Shown here piece after piece: positions 23,036-31,704 of a stretch of 40,167 nt of DNA. Where the stretch lies: positions 1 to 40,167 of the forward strand of contig NZ_QEST01000039.1 in NCBI RefSeq assembly GCF_003311645.1. The letters run 5' to 3'. Positions within the stretch are counted from its first letter, which is position 1, and every line of letters begins with the position of its first letter. The notes beneath the pieces are model-generated. The model was not told where the DNA came from. It did no database searches and saw nothing but the letters and a program-made list of their open reading frames with translations. This DNA is from Streptomyces sp. PT12. GTDB taxonomy: Bacteria > Actinomycetota > Actinomycetes > Streptomycetales > Streptomycetaceae. The position numbers and the translations under genes are program-made.

Positions 23036-25963
23036 TCAGCGCCGCCGTCCGCGCCCGCCCCGGCCGCCCTCGCCCTCGCCGCCGTCCCGGCCGTCGTCCG
23101 CGCCGTCGACCGCGCTGTCGTCGTCCGCCTCCCGGTGCGGGCCGAGCAATTCGTCGGCCAGCGTCGGAACGTCGTCGAGCGGCGTCTCCTCGGCCCACTG
23201 CGGGCGCCGGGAGCGCCGGGAGCGGGCGGCGGCCGCCTCCTCGTCGCTCAGCCGCGGCAGCGGCCGCGTCTGATCGGCCGTCTCGGGGCCCTCGCCGCGC
23301 GGGATGATGGCGGTCTGCTCGCTGTCGGGGTCGCTCGGGAGCGGCACCTGGACGGTGTCGGTGTTGTCCTGGGCGGCCAGCCGCGCCTCCTCGGCGCGCA
23401 GGAGCGCTTCCTCGGCCTTGCGCTGCTTCTCCCTGCGCCGTTCCTCGGCCTGGGCGCGCAGCCGCGCCTCCTCCTCGGCCTCGCGGCGGCGGCGTTCCTC
23501 CTCCTCACGGCGCAGCCGCTCCTCCGCCTCCCTGCGGAGGCGCTCCTCCTCGGCCTTGCGGCGGGCCTCCTCGGCGCGCAGCCGCGCCTCTTCCACGCGG
23601 CGCGCCTCCTCGGCGCGCTTGCGCTCCTCCTCCTCGCGGCGCTTGCGCTCCTCTTCCTCGGCGCGCAACCGCGCGAGCTCGGCCTGGCGTTCACGCTCCA
23701 GGCGCTCTTCCTCTTCCTTGCGCTTGCGCTCCTCCTCCGCACGCCGGCGCGCCTCCTCCTCCGCACGCCGCCGAGCCTCCTCCTGGGCTCGGATCTCGGC
23801 CTCGGAGAGCGGAAGCATCTGGTCGAGCCGGTGGCGCGCGGCGGTGGTGACGGACTCGGGGTCCTGGCCCGCGTCGATCACCAGGTAACGCGCGGGGTCG
23901 GCCGCGGCGAGCGCGAGGAACCCCGCCCGCACCCGCTGGTGGAACTCACTCGGCTCGGACTCCAGCCGGTCGGGCGCCTCGGTGAAGCGTTCGCGCGCGG
24001 TCTCGGGTGAGACGTCGAGCAGCACGGTCAGGTGCGGCACCAGGCCGCCGGTGGCCCAGCGCGAGATGCGGGCGACCTCGGTCGACGAGAGGTCGCGGCC
24101 CGCGCCCTGGTAGGCGACCGAGGAGTCGGTGTACCGGTCGGAGATCACGATCGCGCCGCGTTCGAGTGCGGGGCGGATGACGGACGAGACGTGCTCGGCG
24201 CGGTCGGCGGCGTAGAGGAGGGCCTCGGCCTCGTGCGACAGGCCGCCCGACGAGACGTCGAGCAGGATCGTCCGCAGCCGCTGCCCGAGCGGGGTGGCGC
24301 CCGGCTCATGGGTGACGACCACCTCGTGGCCCTTGCCGCGGATCCACTCGGCCAGCGCCTCGACCTGCGTGGACTTGCCCGCCCCGTCGCCGCCCTCGAC
24401 GGCGATGAAGAAGCCGGTGGCCAGCGGCGCGGCCTCGGGCTCGAAGCCGCCGCGGGCCGCCTCCACCAGGTCGCGGCGGAGCGGGACGCCCCGCCGGTCG
24501 TCGGTGCGGCCGAGCACGACGGCGGCCACGGGCAGCAGCAACGCCCCGACGATCATGAGGGTGAACGCGGCGCCCCCGTGGTCGATCGTGAAGTCGCCCC
24601 GCTCGACCCGGTGCGGGCCGATCAGCGCGGCGGCCAGCGGGGCCGCGACGGCGGCCGTCGCGACGGCGACGCGGGAGACGGCGTGCAGGTGGCGGGTGAG
24701 CCGGGGCCTGCGGAAGTCCTCGGTCTCCTGGTCGAGCAGCACGTGTCCGGTGTGCGCGGCCGCGCCCGCGGCAAGCCCTGTGAGCGCCGCGGTGAACAGC
24801 ACGGTCGCGGGGTCCGGGATGAGGCCCGTGCCGAAGAGGCCGAGCCCGGTGAGCGCGAGCGCCAGCGCGAACAGCCTGCGTCGGGAGAGCGCGGGCAGCA
24901 GCGCGGGCGCCAGGCGCACGCCCCCCGCCACGCCCCCGGTCAGCGCGAGCACGAGCAGCCCGAACAGCACGGGCCCGCCGCCCAGGTCGAACGCGTGCAG
25001 CACGCTCAGCGTGACCGCGGCGGCGATCGAGGCCGCGGCGGCGGCGCAGCCGACGACGAGCACCGGGATGGCCCCGGTCCTGCCCTTGTCGGTGCCGGTC
25101 CCCGCGGAAGGGCGGCGCAGCCCTTCGAGCGGCGAGACGGGCCGCCGCGGCTCGGTGCCGGGCAGCCGCAGGAAGTACAGGACGGAGATGGCCGCGGCGA
25201 AGAAGCCCGCGGCGATGTAGGAGCCCATCGCGGCCTGGTGCTCGCCGAACCAGTCGAGCCAGGTCGCCAGCAGGTTGCTGATCAGCCCCGCGCCCACCAG
25301 CACGGCGGCGGCGGCCGGGATGGCGACATAGCCGCTGCGCAGCCACAGGCGCCGCAGCGCCTCGTGGTGGTCGGGCAGCGGGCGGACGGCGGCGCCCTCG
25401 AGCGGGGGCGGCGGCAGCAGGGCGGGGGCGACGCTGTCGCGCGCGACGGTCCAGACGCGTTCCGCCAGGCCCGTGACGAAGATCGTCAGCAGGATGTAGA
25501 CATACGCGCTTTCGGGGACCCAGTCGATCCACAGCGGGGCGACGATCAGCAGCGCGACGCGCAGGCCGTCCGCGCCGATCATGGTCCAGCGGCGGTCCAA
25601 CCGGCCCGATGGCGCGAGCAGCCCGGCGATCGGGCCGAGCAGCACGACGCCCGCGAGCAGCGTTGCCGCGAGGCGCACGCCGAGCGCGACCGCCAGGGCG
25701 AGCGCGACGCCGCGGTAGTCGCCGCCGAACACCGGCTCGCCGCCGACCGGCGCGTACAGCGCGGCCTGCACGGTGAGCAGGAGCAGCACGAGCAGGCCGA
25801 GGGCGTCACCGATGCCGCCGGTGACCCGTGCCTCCCACAGGCGCCGCAGCTCGGGCACCTGGAGCAGTGCGCGCCTGGCGCGCTCGCGGGAATCCGCGGC
25901 GAGCGCCTCGTCGGTGGCGCCGCGGGCGGGGTCGACAACCTCTGGTTGCTCTGCTCGCGTCAT
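23036..25963 (-). CDS. tmk: Thymidylate kinase fused to MFS-like membrane domain and coiled coil
   Basis: This 975-residue protein has three parts. Residues about 50-500 form a 10-12-helix MFS-like membrane domain. Residues about 520-715 are a thymidylate kinase with P-loop GGDGAGKSTQ (K530), DRY-containing SDRYTDSSVAYQG and the EPGATPLGQ region. Residues about 725-870 are a Glu/Arg/Lys-rich coiled coil of RRAEEE-type repeats, followed by an acidic tail. The kinase makes dTDP from dTMP for DNA synthesis. The fusion tethers it to the membrane and is known from Streptomyces. ATG 25963 (MTRAEQPEVV) is preferred over the in-frame start at 26014. It lies downstream of topA on the same strand. Confidence 0.92.
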   Translation of the reverse strand: MTRAEQPEVVDPARGATDEALAADSRERARRALLQVPELRRLWEARVTGGIGDALGLLVLLLLTVQAALYAPVGGEPVFGGDYRGVALALAVALGVRLAATLLAGVVLLGPIAGLLAPSGRLDRRWTMIGADGLRVALLIVAPLWIDWVPESAYVYILLTIFVTGLAERVWTVARDSVAPALLPPPPLEGAAVRPLPDHHEALRRLWLRSGYVAIPAAAAVLVGAGLISNLLATWLDWFGEHQAAMGSYIAAGFFAAAISVLYFLRLPGTEPRRPVSPLEGLRRPSAGTGTDKGRTGAIPVLVVGCAAAAASIAAAVTLSVLHAFDLGGGPVLFGLLVLALTGGVAGGVRLAPALLPALSRRRLFALALALTGLGLFGTGLIPDPATVLFTAALTGLAAGAAAHTGHVLLDQETEDFRRPRLTRHLHAVSRVAVATAAVAAPLAAALIGPHRVERGDFTIDHGGAAFTLMIVGALLLPVAAVVLGRTDDRRGVPLRRDLVEAARGGFEPEAAPLATGFFIAVEGGDGAGKSTQVEALAEWIRGKGHEVVVTHEPGATPLGQRLRTILLDVSSGGLSHEAEALLYAADRAEHVSSVIRPALERGAIVISDRYTDSSVAYQGAGRDLSSTEVARISRWATGGLVPHLTVLLDVSPETARERFTEAPDRLESEPSEFHQRVRAGFLALAAADPARYLVIDAGQDPESVTTAARHRLDQMLPLSEAEIRAQEEARRRAEEEARRRAEEERKRKEEEERLERERQAELARLRAEEEERKRREEEERKRAEEARRVEEARLRAEEARRKAEEERLRREAEERLRREEEERRRREAEEEARLRAQAEERRREKQRKAEEALLRAEEARLAAQDNTDTVQVPLPSDPDSEQTAIIPRGEGPETADQTRPLPRLSDEEAAAARSRRSRRPQWAEETPLDDVPTLADELLGPHREADDDSAVDGADDGRDGGEGEGGRGGRGRRR

Positions 25964-26063
25964 GCCGGCCAGCGTAACCTTCGTGGCGGAGGGGATTGCC
26001 ACCCACCCGAACATTTGCCCGGGAAACGATGGCAGTTGCGGTAGGGGCGGCTTCCCCGGTGGT

Positions 26064-26087
26064 GCCCCGCGAACCCCCCCGCGGGGC
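26064..26087 (-). terminator. topA terminator candidate
   Basis: GCCCCGCG (26064-26071) and CGCGGGGC (26080-26087) form a perfect 8-bp stem with loop AACCCCCC, 24 bp beyond the topA stop on the minus strand. There is no T-run. It would separate topA from tmk, though read-through is possible. Confidence 0.5.
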
Positions 26088-26110
26088 GGTGACCGCCGGG
26101 GGGCGCGCGG

Positions 26111-29041
26111 CTATCCGGCGTCGGGGCGGGGCTCGGCGGGCGTCGCGCGGTCCGCCGCCTTCGCGTTCGCGCCGTTCCCCGGGGGCTTCGCGCCGTTCCC
26201 GGGGGACGTGGCCGCGGTCTTCTTGGCGGGCGCCTTCTTCGCGGCCGCCGCCTTGGTCGCGGTCTTCGTCGCGGTCTTGGTCGCCGCCTTCTTGGCGGTG
26301 CTCTTGGCTGGCGCCTTCTTCGCCGCCTTCTTGACGGCCTTCTTGGCCGTCTTCTTCGCTGGCCCCTTCGCTGGCCCCTTCGCCCGCTTCTCCGCCAGCA
26401 GCTCGAACCCGCGCTCCGCCGTGATCGTCCCGGGGTCGTCGTCGCGGCGCAGCGTCGCGTTGGTCTCCCCGTCGGTGACATACGGGCCGAACCGCCCGTC
26501 CTTGACCACCACGGGACGCCCCGTCACCGGGTCGTCGCCCAGCTCCTTGAGCGGCGGCTTGGCGGCGGCGCGCCCGCGCTGCTTGGGCTGGCGGTAGATG
26601 GCGAGCGCCTCGTCGAGCGTGATGGTGAAGATCTGTTCCTCGGAGGAGAGCGAACGCGAGTCCGTGCCCTTCCTCAGATACGGCCCGTACCGCCCGTTCT
26701 GCGCGGTGATCTCCTGGTCCGACTCGGGGTCGACGCCCACCACGCGCGGCAGGGACAGCAGCCGGAGCGCGTCATCGAGCGTCACACTCTCCAGCGACAT
26801 GGACTTCAGCAGTGACGCGGTGCGCGGCTTGACGGCGTTCTTGCCCGTGGTCGGCGTGCCCTCGGGCAGCACCTCGGTGACATAGGGGCCGTAACGCCCG
26901 TCGCGCGCCACGATCTGATGGCCCGTGCCCGGGTCGGCGCCTAGCTCGAAGTCGCCGCTGGGCTTGGCCAGCAGCTCCTTGGCCAGCTCGGTGGTCAGCT
27001 CGTCGGGCGGCAGGTCGTCGGGCACGTCGGCGCGCTTGGCGGGCTCGTCGGGCCCGGCCCCAGGGTCGGGCGGCGCCTCGACATACGGCCCATAACGCCC
27101 CACGCGCAGCACGATGCCTTCGCCGACGGGGAACGACGAGATCTCCCGCGCGTCGATCGCGCCCAGGTCCGTGACCAGCTCCTTCAGGCCGCCGAGGTGG
27201 TCGCCGTCGCCGTTCCCCGCGTCGGCCGCGCCCCCGCGGACCGCCTGGCCGCCGTCCTCGCCGAAGTAGAACCGGCGCAGCCACGGCACGGCCTCGGCGT
27301 CGCCCGTGGCGATGCGGTCGAGGTCGTCCTCCATCCTGGCCGTGAAGTCGTAGTCGACGAGGCGGCCGAAGTGCTGCTCCAGGAGGTTGACCACGGCGAA
27401 CGAGAGGAACGAGGGCACGAGCGCCGTGCCCTTCTTGAAGACATAGCGGCGGTCGAGGATCGTGCCGATGATCGTCGCGTAGGTGGAGGGGCGGCCGATC
27501 TCGCGCTCCTCGAGCTCCTTGACCAGCGTGGCCTCGGTGTAGCGGGCCGGGGGCTTGGTCGAGTGGCCGTCGGCGGCGATCCGTTCGGCGGCGAGCGCGT
27601 CGCCCTCGGAGACCGGCGGCAGCCGCCGCTCGCGGTCGTCGAGGTCGGCGCCCGGGTCGTCGGCGCCCTCGACATACGCCTTGAGGAAGCCGTGGAACGT
27701 GATCACCTTGCCGGTCGCGCTGAACTCGCAGTCCCGCCCGTCCGCGCTGCGGCCCGCGACCCTGACGGCGACCGACTGGCCGACGGCGTCCTTCATCTGG
27801 GAGGCGACGGTCCGCTTCCAGATCAGCTCGTACAGCCGGTACTGATCGCCCGTCAGGCCCGTCTCCGCGGGCGTGCGGAAGCGGTCGCCCGATGGCCTGA
27901 TGGCCTCGTGCGCCTCCTGCGCGTTCTTCACCTTGCTCGCGTAGACGCGGGGGCGGTCCGGCAGGTAGTCGGCGCCGTAGAGCTGCGTGACCTGCGCGCG
28001 GGCGGCGGCGACCGCGGTGTCCGACAGCGTGGTGGAGTCGGTCCGCATATAGGTGATGAAGCCGTTCTCGTACAGCCGCTGGGCGACCTGCATGGTGGCC
28101 TTGGCGCCCATGCCGAGCTTGCGGGACGACTCCTGTTGGAGCGTTGTGGTGCGGAAGGGCGCGTAGGGGGAGCGCCGGTAGGGCTTGGACTCCACCGAGC
28201 GCACCGCGAACGCCGCGTCCTGGAGCGCGGCGGCCAGCGCCCTGGCGTTCTCCTCGCTCAGCTGCTGGACCTGCGCGGGGTTCCTCAGCTGCCCGTCGGG
28301 CCCGAAGTCGCGGCCCTGCGCGACGCGGCGCCCGTCCACCGAGGTGAGCCTGGCGTCGAACGAGCCGTCGCCCGGCACGGTCGTGAAGGTGCCGGTCAGG
28401 TCCCAGTACTCGGCCGAGCGGAACGCGATCCGCTCCCGCTCCCGCTCCACGACCAGGCGCGTCGCGACGGACTGCACGCGACCGGCGGAGAGCCGGGGCA
28501 TGACCTTCTTCCACAGCACGGGGGAGACCTCGTAGCCGTAGAGGCGGTCGAGGATGCGGCGGGTCTCCTGGGCCTCGACGAGGAGCTGGTTGAGCTCGCG
28601 GGGATTGTTGACGGCGGCGCGGATGGCGTCCCTGGTGATCTCGTGGAAGACCATGCGGCGGACGGGGACCTGCGGCTTGAGCACCTCCTTGAGGTGCCAG
28701 GCGATGGCCTCGCCCTCGCGGTCCTCGTCTGTGGCGAGGTAGAGCTCGTCGGAGCCGGCGAGCAGCTCCTTCAGCTTCCTGACCTGGTCCTTCTTGTCGC
28801 TGTTGACGACGTAGAGCGGCTCGAAGTCCGCGTCGACGTTGACGCCGAGGCGGGCCCATGGCTGGCCCTTGTACCTGGCGGGCACCTCGGCGGCGCCGCT
28901 CGGCAGGTCGCGGATGTGCCCGACGCTGGCCTCGACCACATAGCCCGGGCCGAGGTAGCCCTTGATCGTCTTCGCCTTCGCTGGCGACTCGACGATGACA
29001 AGTCGGCGCCGGCCGTTCGCGGTCTCGCTGGTCGGGGACAA
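26111..29041 (-). CDS. topA: DNA topoisomerase I
   Basis: This 976-residue type IA topoisomerase relaxes negative supercoils. It has the TOPRIM domain (LVIVESPAKAKTIKGYLG near the N-terminus, ATDEDREGEAIAWHL), the active-site tyrosine Y331 in YMRTDSTTLS, C-terminal repeats of the actinobacterial Toprim-C type (several GRYGPY/GRFGPYV segments) and a Lys/Ala-rich basic tail (KKAAKKAPAKSTAKKA-like). That tail in Streptomyces and mycobacteria increases DNA binding and processivity. The start is TTG 29041 (MSPTSETANGRRR). The longer frame to 29119 begins at a TTGACA that looks like the -35 box, so it is promoter and not coding. Confidence 0.96.
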   Translation of the reverse strand: MSPTSETANGRRRLVIVESPAKAKTIKGYLGPGYVVEASVGHIRDLPSGAAEVPARYKGQPWARLGVNVDADFEPLYVVNSDKKDQVRKLKELLAGSDELYLATDEDREGEAIAWHLKEVLKPQVPVRRMVFHEITRDAIRAAVNNPRELNQLLVEAQETRRILDRLYGYEVSPVLWKKVMPRLSAGRVQSVATRLVVERERERIAFRSAEYWDLTGTFTTVPGDGSFDARLTSVDGRRVAQGRDFGPDGQLRNPAQVQQLSEENARALAAALQDAAFAVRSVESKPYRRSPYAPFRTTTLQQESSRKLGMGAKATMQVAQRLYENGFITYMRTDSTTLSDTAVAAARAQVTQLYGADYLPDRPRVYASKVKNAQEAHEAIRPSGDRFRTPAETGLTGDQYRLYELIWKRTVASQMKDAVGQSVAVRVAGRSADGRDCEFSATGKVITFHGFLKAYVEGADDPGADLDDRERRLPPVSEGDALAAERIAADGHSTKPPARYTEATLVKELEEREIGRPSTYATIIGTILDRRYVFKKGTALVPSFLSFAVVNLLEQHFGRLVDYDFTARMEDDLDRIATGDAEAVPWLRRFYFGEDGGQAVRGGAADAGNGDGDHLGGLKELVTDLGAIDAREISSFPVGEGIVLRVGRYGPYVEAPPDPGAGPDEPAKRADVPDDLPPDELTTELAKELLAKPSGDFELGADPGTGHQIVARDGRYGPYVTEVLPEGTPTTGKNAVKPRTASLLKSMSLESVTLDDALRLLSLPRVVGVDPESDQEITAQNGRYGPYLRKGTDSRSLSSEEQIFTITLDEALAIYRQPKQRGRAAAKPPLKELGDDPVTGRPVVVKDGRFGPYVTDGETNATLRRDDDPGTITAERGFELLAEKRAKGPAKGPAKKTAKKAVKKAAKKAPAKSTAKKAATKTATKTATKAAAAKKAPAKKTAATSPGNGAKPPGNGANAKAADRATPAEPRPDAG

Positions 29042-29088
29042 CGTCTGCTCTTCTCTTCTCCAGCCCGGGGAAAGTACTGACGATGCGG

Positions 29089-29119
29089 AGTGTGACGGTA
29101 CATCCCTGCTGCGTGTCAA
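29089..29119 (-). promoter_or_regulatory. Putative topA promoter
   Basis: A consensus -35 TTGACA lies on the minus strand at 29114-29119, about 73 bp upstream of the TTG start. A weak -10 (TCACAC or CACACT) follows with an 18-19-bp spacer. The good -35 supports the TTG start; the poor -10 is typical of supercoiling-sensitive topA promoters, though that is inference. Confidence 0.45.
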
Positions 29120-29249
29120 ATGGGAAAACCCCGCAACGCATCTCGAACGGTAACCCGAGATCCGCCATTCCCGCCGCCCGACCGCCTCCCTGGTGTTGTC
29201 GGTGAACAGTCACGGACGGTAGGCCCGGAGGGCCAGCGGAGCGCCCCTT

Positions 29250-30761
29250 TCACGCGGCTGGCAGGAGAAAGCCCTGCTCAACGAGCGGCCGCAGCCATGT
29301 CCCCGCCCCGGCACGGAGCGTCACGGGGTCCTCGCCGAGCAGCGAGGCGATCGCGTCAAGGATGGCGGAGGCGAGGAGGGTTCCGTCACAGCTGCCCGCG
29401 AACCCGGCGCTCACGGTGTCCATCGCGTCGGCGCGCATCATGCCGTGCCGCTGCCGCAGGACGATGTGCTCGGGGTCCTCGGCGCCCGGCGCGCCCACCT
29501 GCTCCTGCACGACGCCGTCGGCCAGCACGTACCGCGTCGCCAGCAGCGCCGCGTCGTCGCGGCAGCGCAGGAAGTCGAGGCGGTCGAAGTGCCCGGTGAC
29601 CGCGCTCCCCAACGGCTGCTCGACGGCGTGCGGCCAGTCCTCGACGCGGACGGACGGGCGCTCGGAGCCGCTCGCGCGCAGCGTGATCCAGCCGAAACCG
29701 ACCGCCCGCACGCGCCGCGCCGCGAACTCGTCGAGCCAGCCCGCGTACGCCTCCTCGTATGCCGCGGGGTCGCCGCGGTGCAGCCCGGCGTCGCGCAGCC
29801 ACAGCTCCGCGTACTCGGCGACATCCTGCTCCTCGCGCCGCACGATCCACGCGTCGCACCCCGGCGGCACCCAGCCCGCGAGCCGCTCCCGCCAGTCCTC
29901 GCCCTCGACCTGCTCCCAGTTGGCGAGCAGCTGGCACAGCCCGCCGTGGGCCAGGTGGTCGGCGGAGCGTCGCACGAGCGCGCGGCACAGCTCGTCCCCG
30001 GCGAGCCCGCCGTCGCGGTAGGTCAGGCCCGCGCCCGACCTGGCGGGCGAGATGACGAACGGAGGGTTGGACACGATCAGGTCGTAGGGCGGGGCGTCGG
30101 ACACCGGCTCGAACAGTGAGCCCTCGCGCAGCGCCGCGGGGGGCGCGTCCGAGAGCGCGAGGGTGAGCGAGGCCATGCGCAGCGCGCGGGGGTTGGTGTC
30201 GGTCGCGGTGACATGGGCGGCGTGGCGGACGGCGTGCAGGGCCTGGACGCCGCTGCCCGTGCCCAGGTCGAGGGCGCGACCGACCGGGGTCCTCGGGGTC
30301 AGCGCGGCCAGCGTCGCCGAGGCGCCGCCCGCGCCGAGGACGACGTCGGCGGGCCGCCCCGCGGCGCCCGCGGCGGCGGGGAGGCCCCCGGGGTCGGAGA
30401 CGATCCACGCGTCGGACACCTCGCCGGACGCATAGGGGCGCACGTCCACCGTCGCGCGCACCTCGTCGCCCTCACGCACCAACCACCCGTCGTCGAGCGC
30501 CGCTTCGAGCGGCAACGCGCCCTCCGCGACCTTCCACGCGACGGACCGCCCCAGCAGGAACAGCCGCACCGCGGCGGCCAGCGGGCCCTCGTCGCCGCGC
30601 AGGGCGGCGAGGGCGGGGACGCGCTCGCCGCGGGCGAGGGCGGCATGGGCGGTGGGCCCGAGCCGTTCGAGCAGGCCGGCGGGCGTGAACGAGGCGGCGA
30701 GCAGGGCCTCGCGCAGCCGGGGGGTGCCGGGGCCGGGGGCGGGGAGAGGGGTGATGCGCAC
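29250..30761 (-). CDS. Class I SAM-dependent methyltransferase, PrmC/RlmG-like
   Basis: This 503-residue protein has a helical N-terminal domain, a Rossmann methyltransferase domain with DLGTGSGVQ (D165 onwards) and SNPPFV (N232-F235), and a C-terminal extension of about 200 residues. The NPPF motif is found in enzymes that methylate amide or exocyclic amino groups, such as PrmC/HemK and RlmG. The substrate is not evident. GTG 30761 (MRITPLPAPG) is chosen over 30785; neither has a strong ribosome site. A CGCCAC-N4-GTGGCG palindrome (30761-30776) spans the start. It is preceded by a lipoprotein gene 47 bp upstream and followed by topA's region. Confidence 0.82.
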   Translation of the reverse strand: MRITPLPAPGPGTPRLREALLAASFTPAGLLERLGPTAHAALARGERVPALAALRGDEGPLAAAVRLFLLGRSVAWKVAEGALPLEAALDDGWLVREGDEVRATVDVRPYASGEVSDAWIVSDPGGLPAAAGAAGRPADVVLGAGGASATLAALTPRTPVGRALDLGTGSGVQALHAVRHAAHVTATDTNPRALRMASLTLALSDAPPAALREGSLFEPVSDAPPYDLIVSNPPFVISPARSGAGLTYRDGGLAGDELCRALVRRSADHLAHGGLCQLLANWEQVEGEDWRERLAGWVPPGCDAWIVRREEQDVAEYAELWLRDAGLHRGDPAAYEEAYAGWLDEFAARRVRAVGFGWITLRASGSERPSVRVEDWPHAVEQPLGSAVTGHFDRLDFLRCRDDAALLATRYVLADGVVQEQVGAPGAEDPEHIVLRQRHGMMRADAMDTVSAGFAGSCDGTLLASAILDAIASLLGEDPVTLRAGAGTWLRPLVEQGFLLPAA

Positions 30762-30808
30762 GCCACCATTGTGGCGAGCGCTCACTCGTCCGCGCTCTCG
30801 CCCTCGCC

Positions 30809-31486
30809 TCAGCCCTCGCCCTCGCCTCCGGTCTCGCCCTCGGTCTCGTCGGGGCTCTCGTCCGCGGGGCTCTCCTCGGCCGGGCTCTCCTCGGCGCTCT
30901 CGCCCGCGCTCCCGCCGCCGTCCTCGGCTGGCGGCTCCGCGGGCGGGGACTGGCAGCCCTCCTGGCGGGCGAACGCCTCGCTCATCTCGCCGCGCTCCAG
31001 CTCCTCGAGGGCCTCGGTGCCGCTGCGCCCGACCTCGTCGAGCCGCGGCAGGATGTCGCGCAGGCCCTCGGCGAACTCGCCGCGGTCGGAGGTGTCGAGC
31101 GCGTCCATCTCCTCCTTCAGGCCCGTGAACGCGGCGGAGAGGTCGTTCAGCTCGGCCACCGTGTCCTCGCGGATCTGCTCGCCGTTGTCGACGGGCGGGT
31201 CCCCGGCCTGCTCGACGGTCTCGGCGAGGGCGGCGTAGGCGTCCGAGATCTCCTGGTACGCGGCCGAGTTGGTCTCCTGAACCTCCTGCGGCTCCCGGTC
31301 CTGCTCGCCCACCTGGGCGATCGACGCGTAGGCGGCGTTGATCCTCTCGACCTGGGGCCGCAGCTCGTCACAGACCTCGCGGGCCCATTCGTCGGCCCGC
31401 TCGTCGTCGTCGCCACCGCCGCACGCCGACAGCGTGAGCAGGAGCGCCGCGCAACCCGAGAGTGTCACCGCGAGCTTCTTGTTCAC
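30809..31486 (-). CDS. Lipoprotein of unknown function
   Basis: This 225-residue protein has a lipoprotein signal peptide with lipobox LSAC (cysteine at residue 22), a helical central domain (about residues 30-170) rich in Glu/Ala/Leu, one further cysteine pair (EVCDEL and EGCQSP), and an acidic low-complexity tail of repeated ESPAEE/ESPADE units. It should sit on the outer face of the membrane. The GTG start follows GAGGAAC by a few nucleotides. I do not recognise the family beyond small secreted Streptomyces proteins conserved at this locus. It lies upstream of the methyltransferase gene. Confidence 0.75.
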   Translation of the reverse strand: MNKKLAVTLSGCAALLLTLSACGGGDDDERADEWAREVCDELRPQVERINAAYASIAQVGEQDREPQEVQETNSAAYQEISDAYAALAETVEQAGDPPVDNGEQIREDTVAELNDLSAAFTGLKEEMDALDTSDRGEFAEGLRDILPRLDEVGRSGTEALEELERGEMSEAFARQEGCQSPPAEPPAEDGGGSAGESAEESPAEESPADESPDETEGETGGEGEG

Positions 31487-31704
31487 CGTTCCTCGTCCCT
31501 TCGAGCGCCGACGCCCTGGTCTGACGGGAACTTACACGCAGCTCATCCCTCATCCGAGTGACGGCCGGGGCCACTGTCCGGTTTTGCAGCCATTTGCCCC
31601 ACCGTCCCGGTGGCCTCGGTGCGCGGCCCCGCGGGGCGGCCGCCGCCGCGGGGAGTCGTTCCTCCCGCGCGACGCCGACCGCCCCGCGAAGGGCACTCCG
31701 GCGC

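Noticed and set aside
23370-23790. Repetitive DNA in tmk considered as a tandem or CRISPR-like array
   Set aside because: The repetition comes from Glu/Arg/Lys codons of a coiled coil; there are no identical repeats with unique spacers. No CRISPR array is seen in the window.
24032-26044. 670-codon open frame opposite tmk
   Set aside because: It lies entirely antisense to a protein with clear thymidylate kinase motifs. Its Arg/Gly/Asp-rich composition is that of a GC-rich shadow frame and it has no domain or ribosome site.
26150-26400. Low-complexity repeats at the topA 3' end considered as a mobile or structural repeat
   Set aside because: They encode the Lys/Ala-rich basic tail usual for actinobacterial topoisomerase I.
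27197-29080. 627-codon open frame opposite topA
   Set aside because: Antisense to an unmistakable topoisomerase I, with biased composition and no recognisable motif.
26772-29213. 813-codon minus-strand frame overlapping topA in another frame
   Set aside because: Same-strand out-of-frame shadow of topA, Arg/Gly/Ala-rich with no domain.
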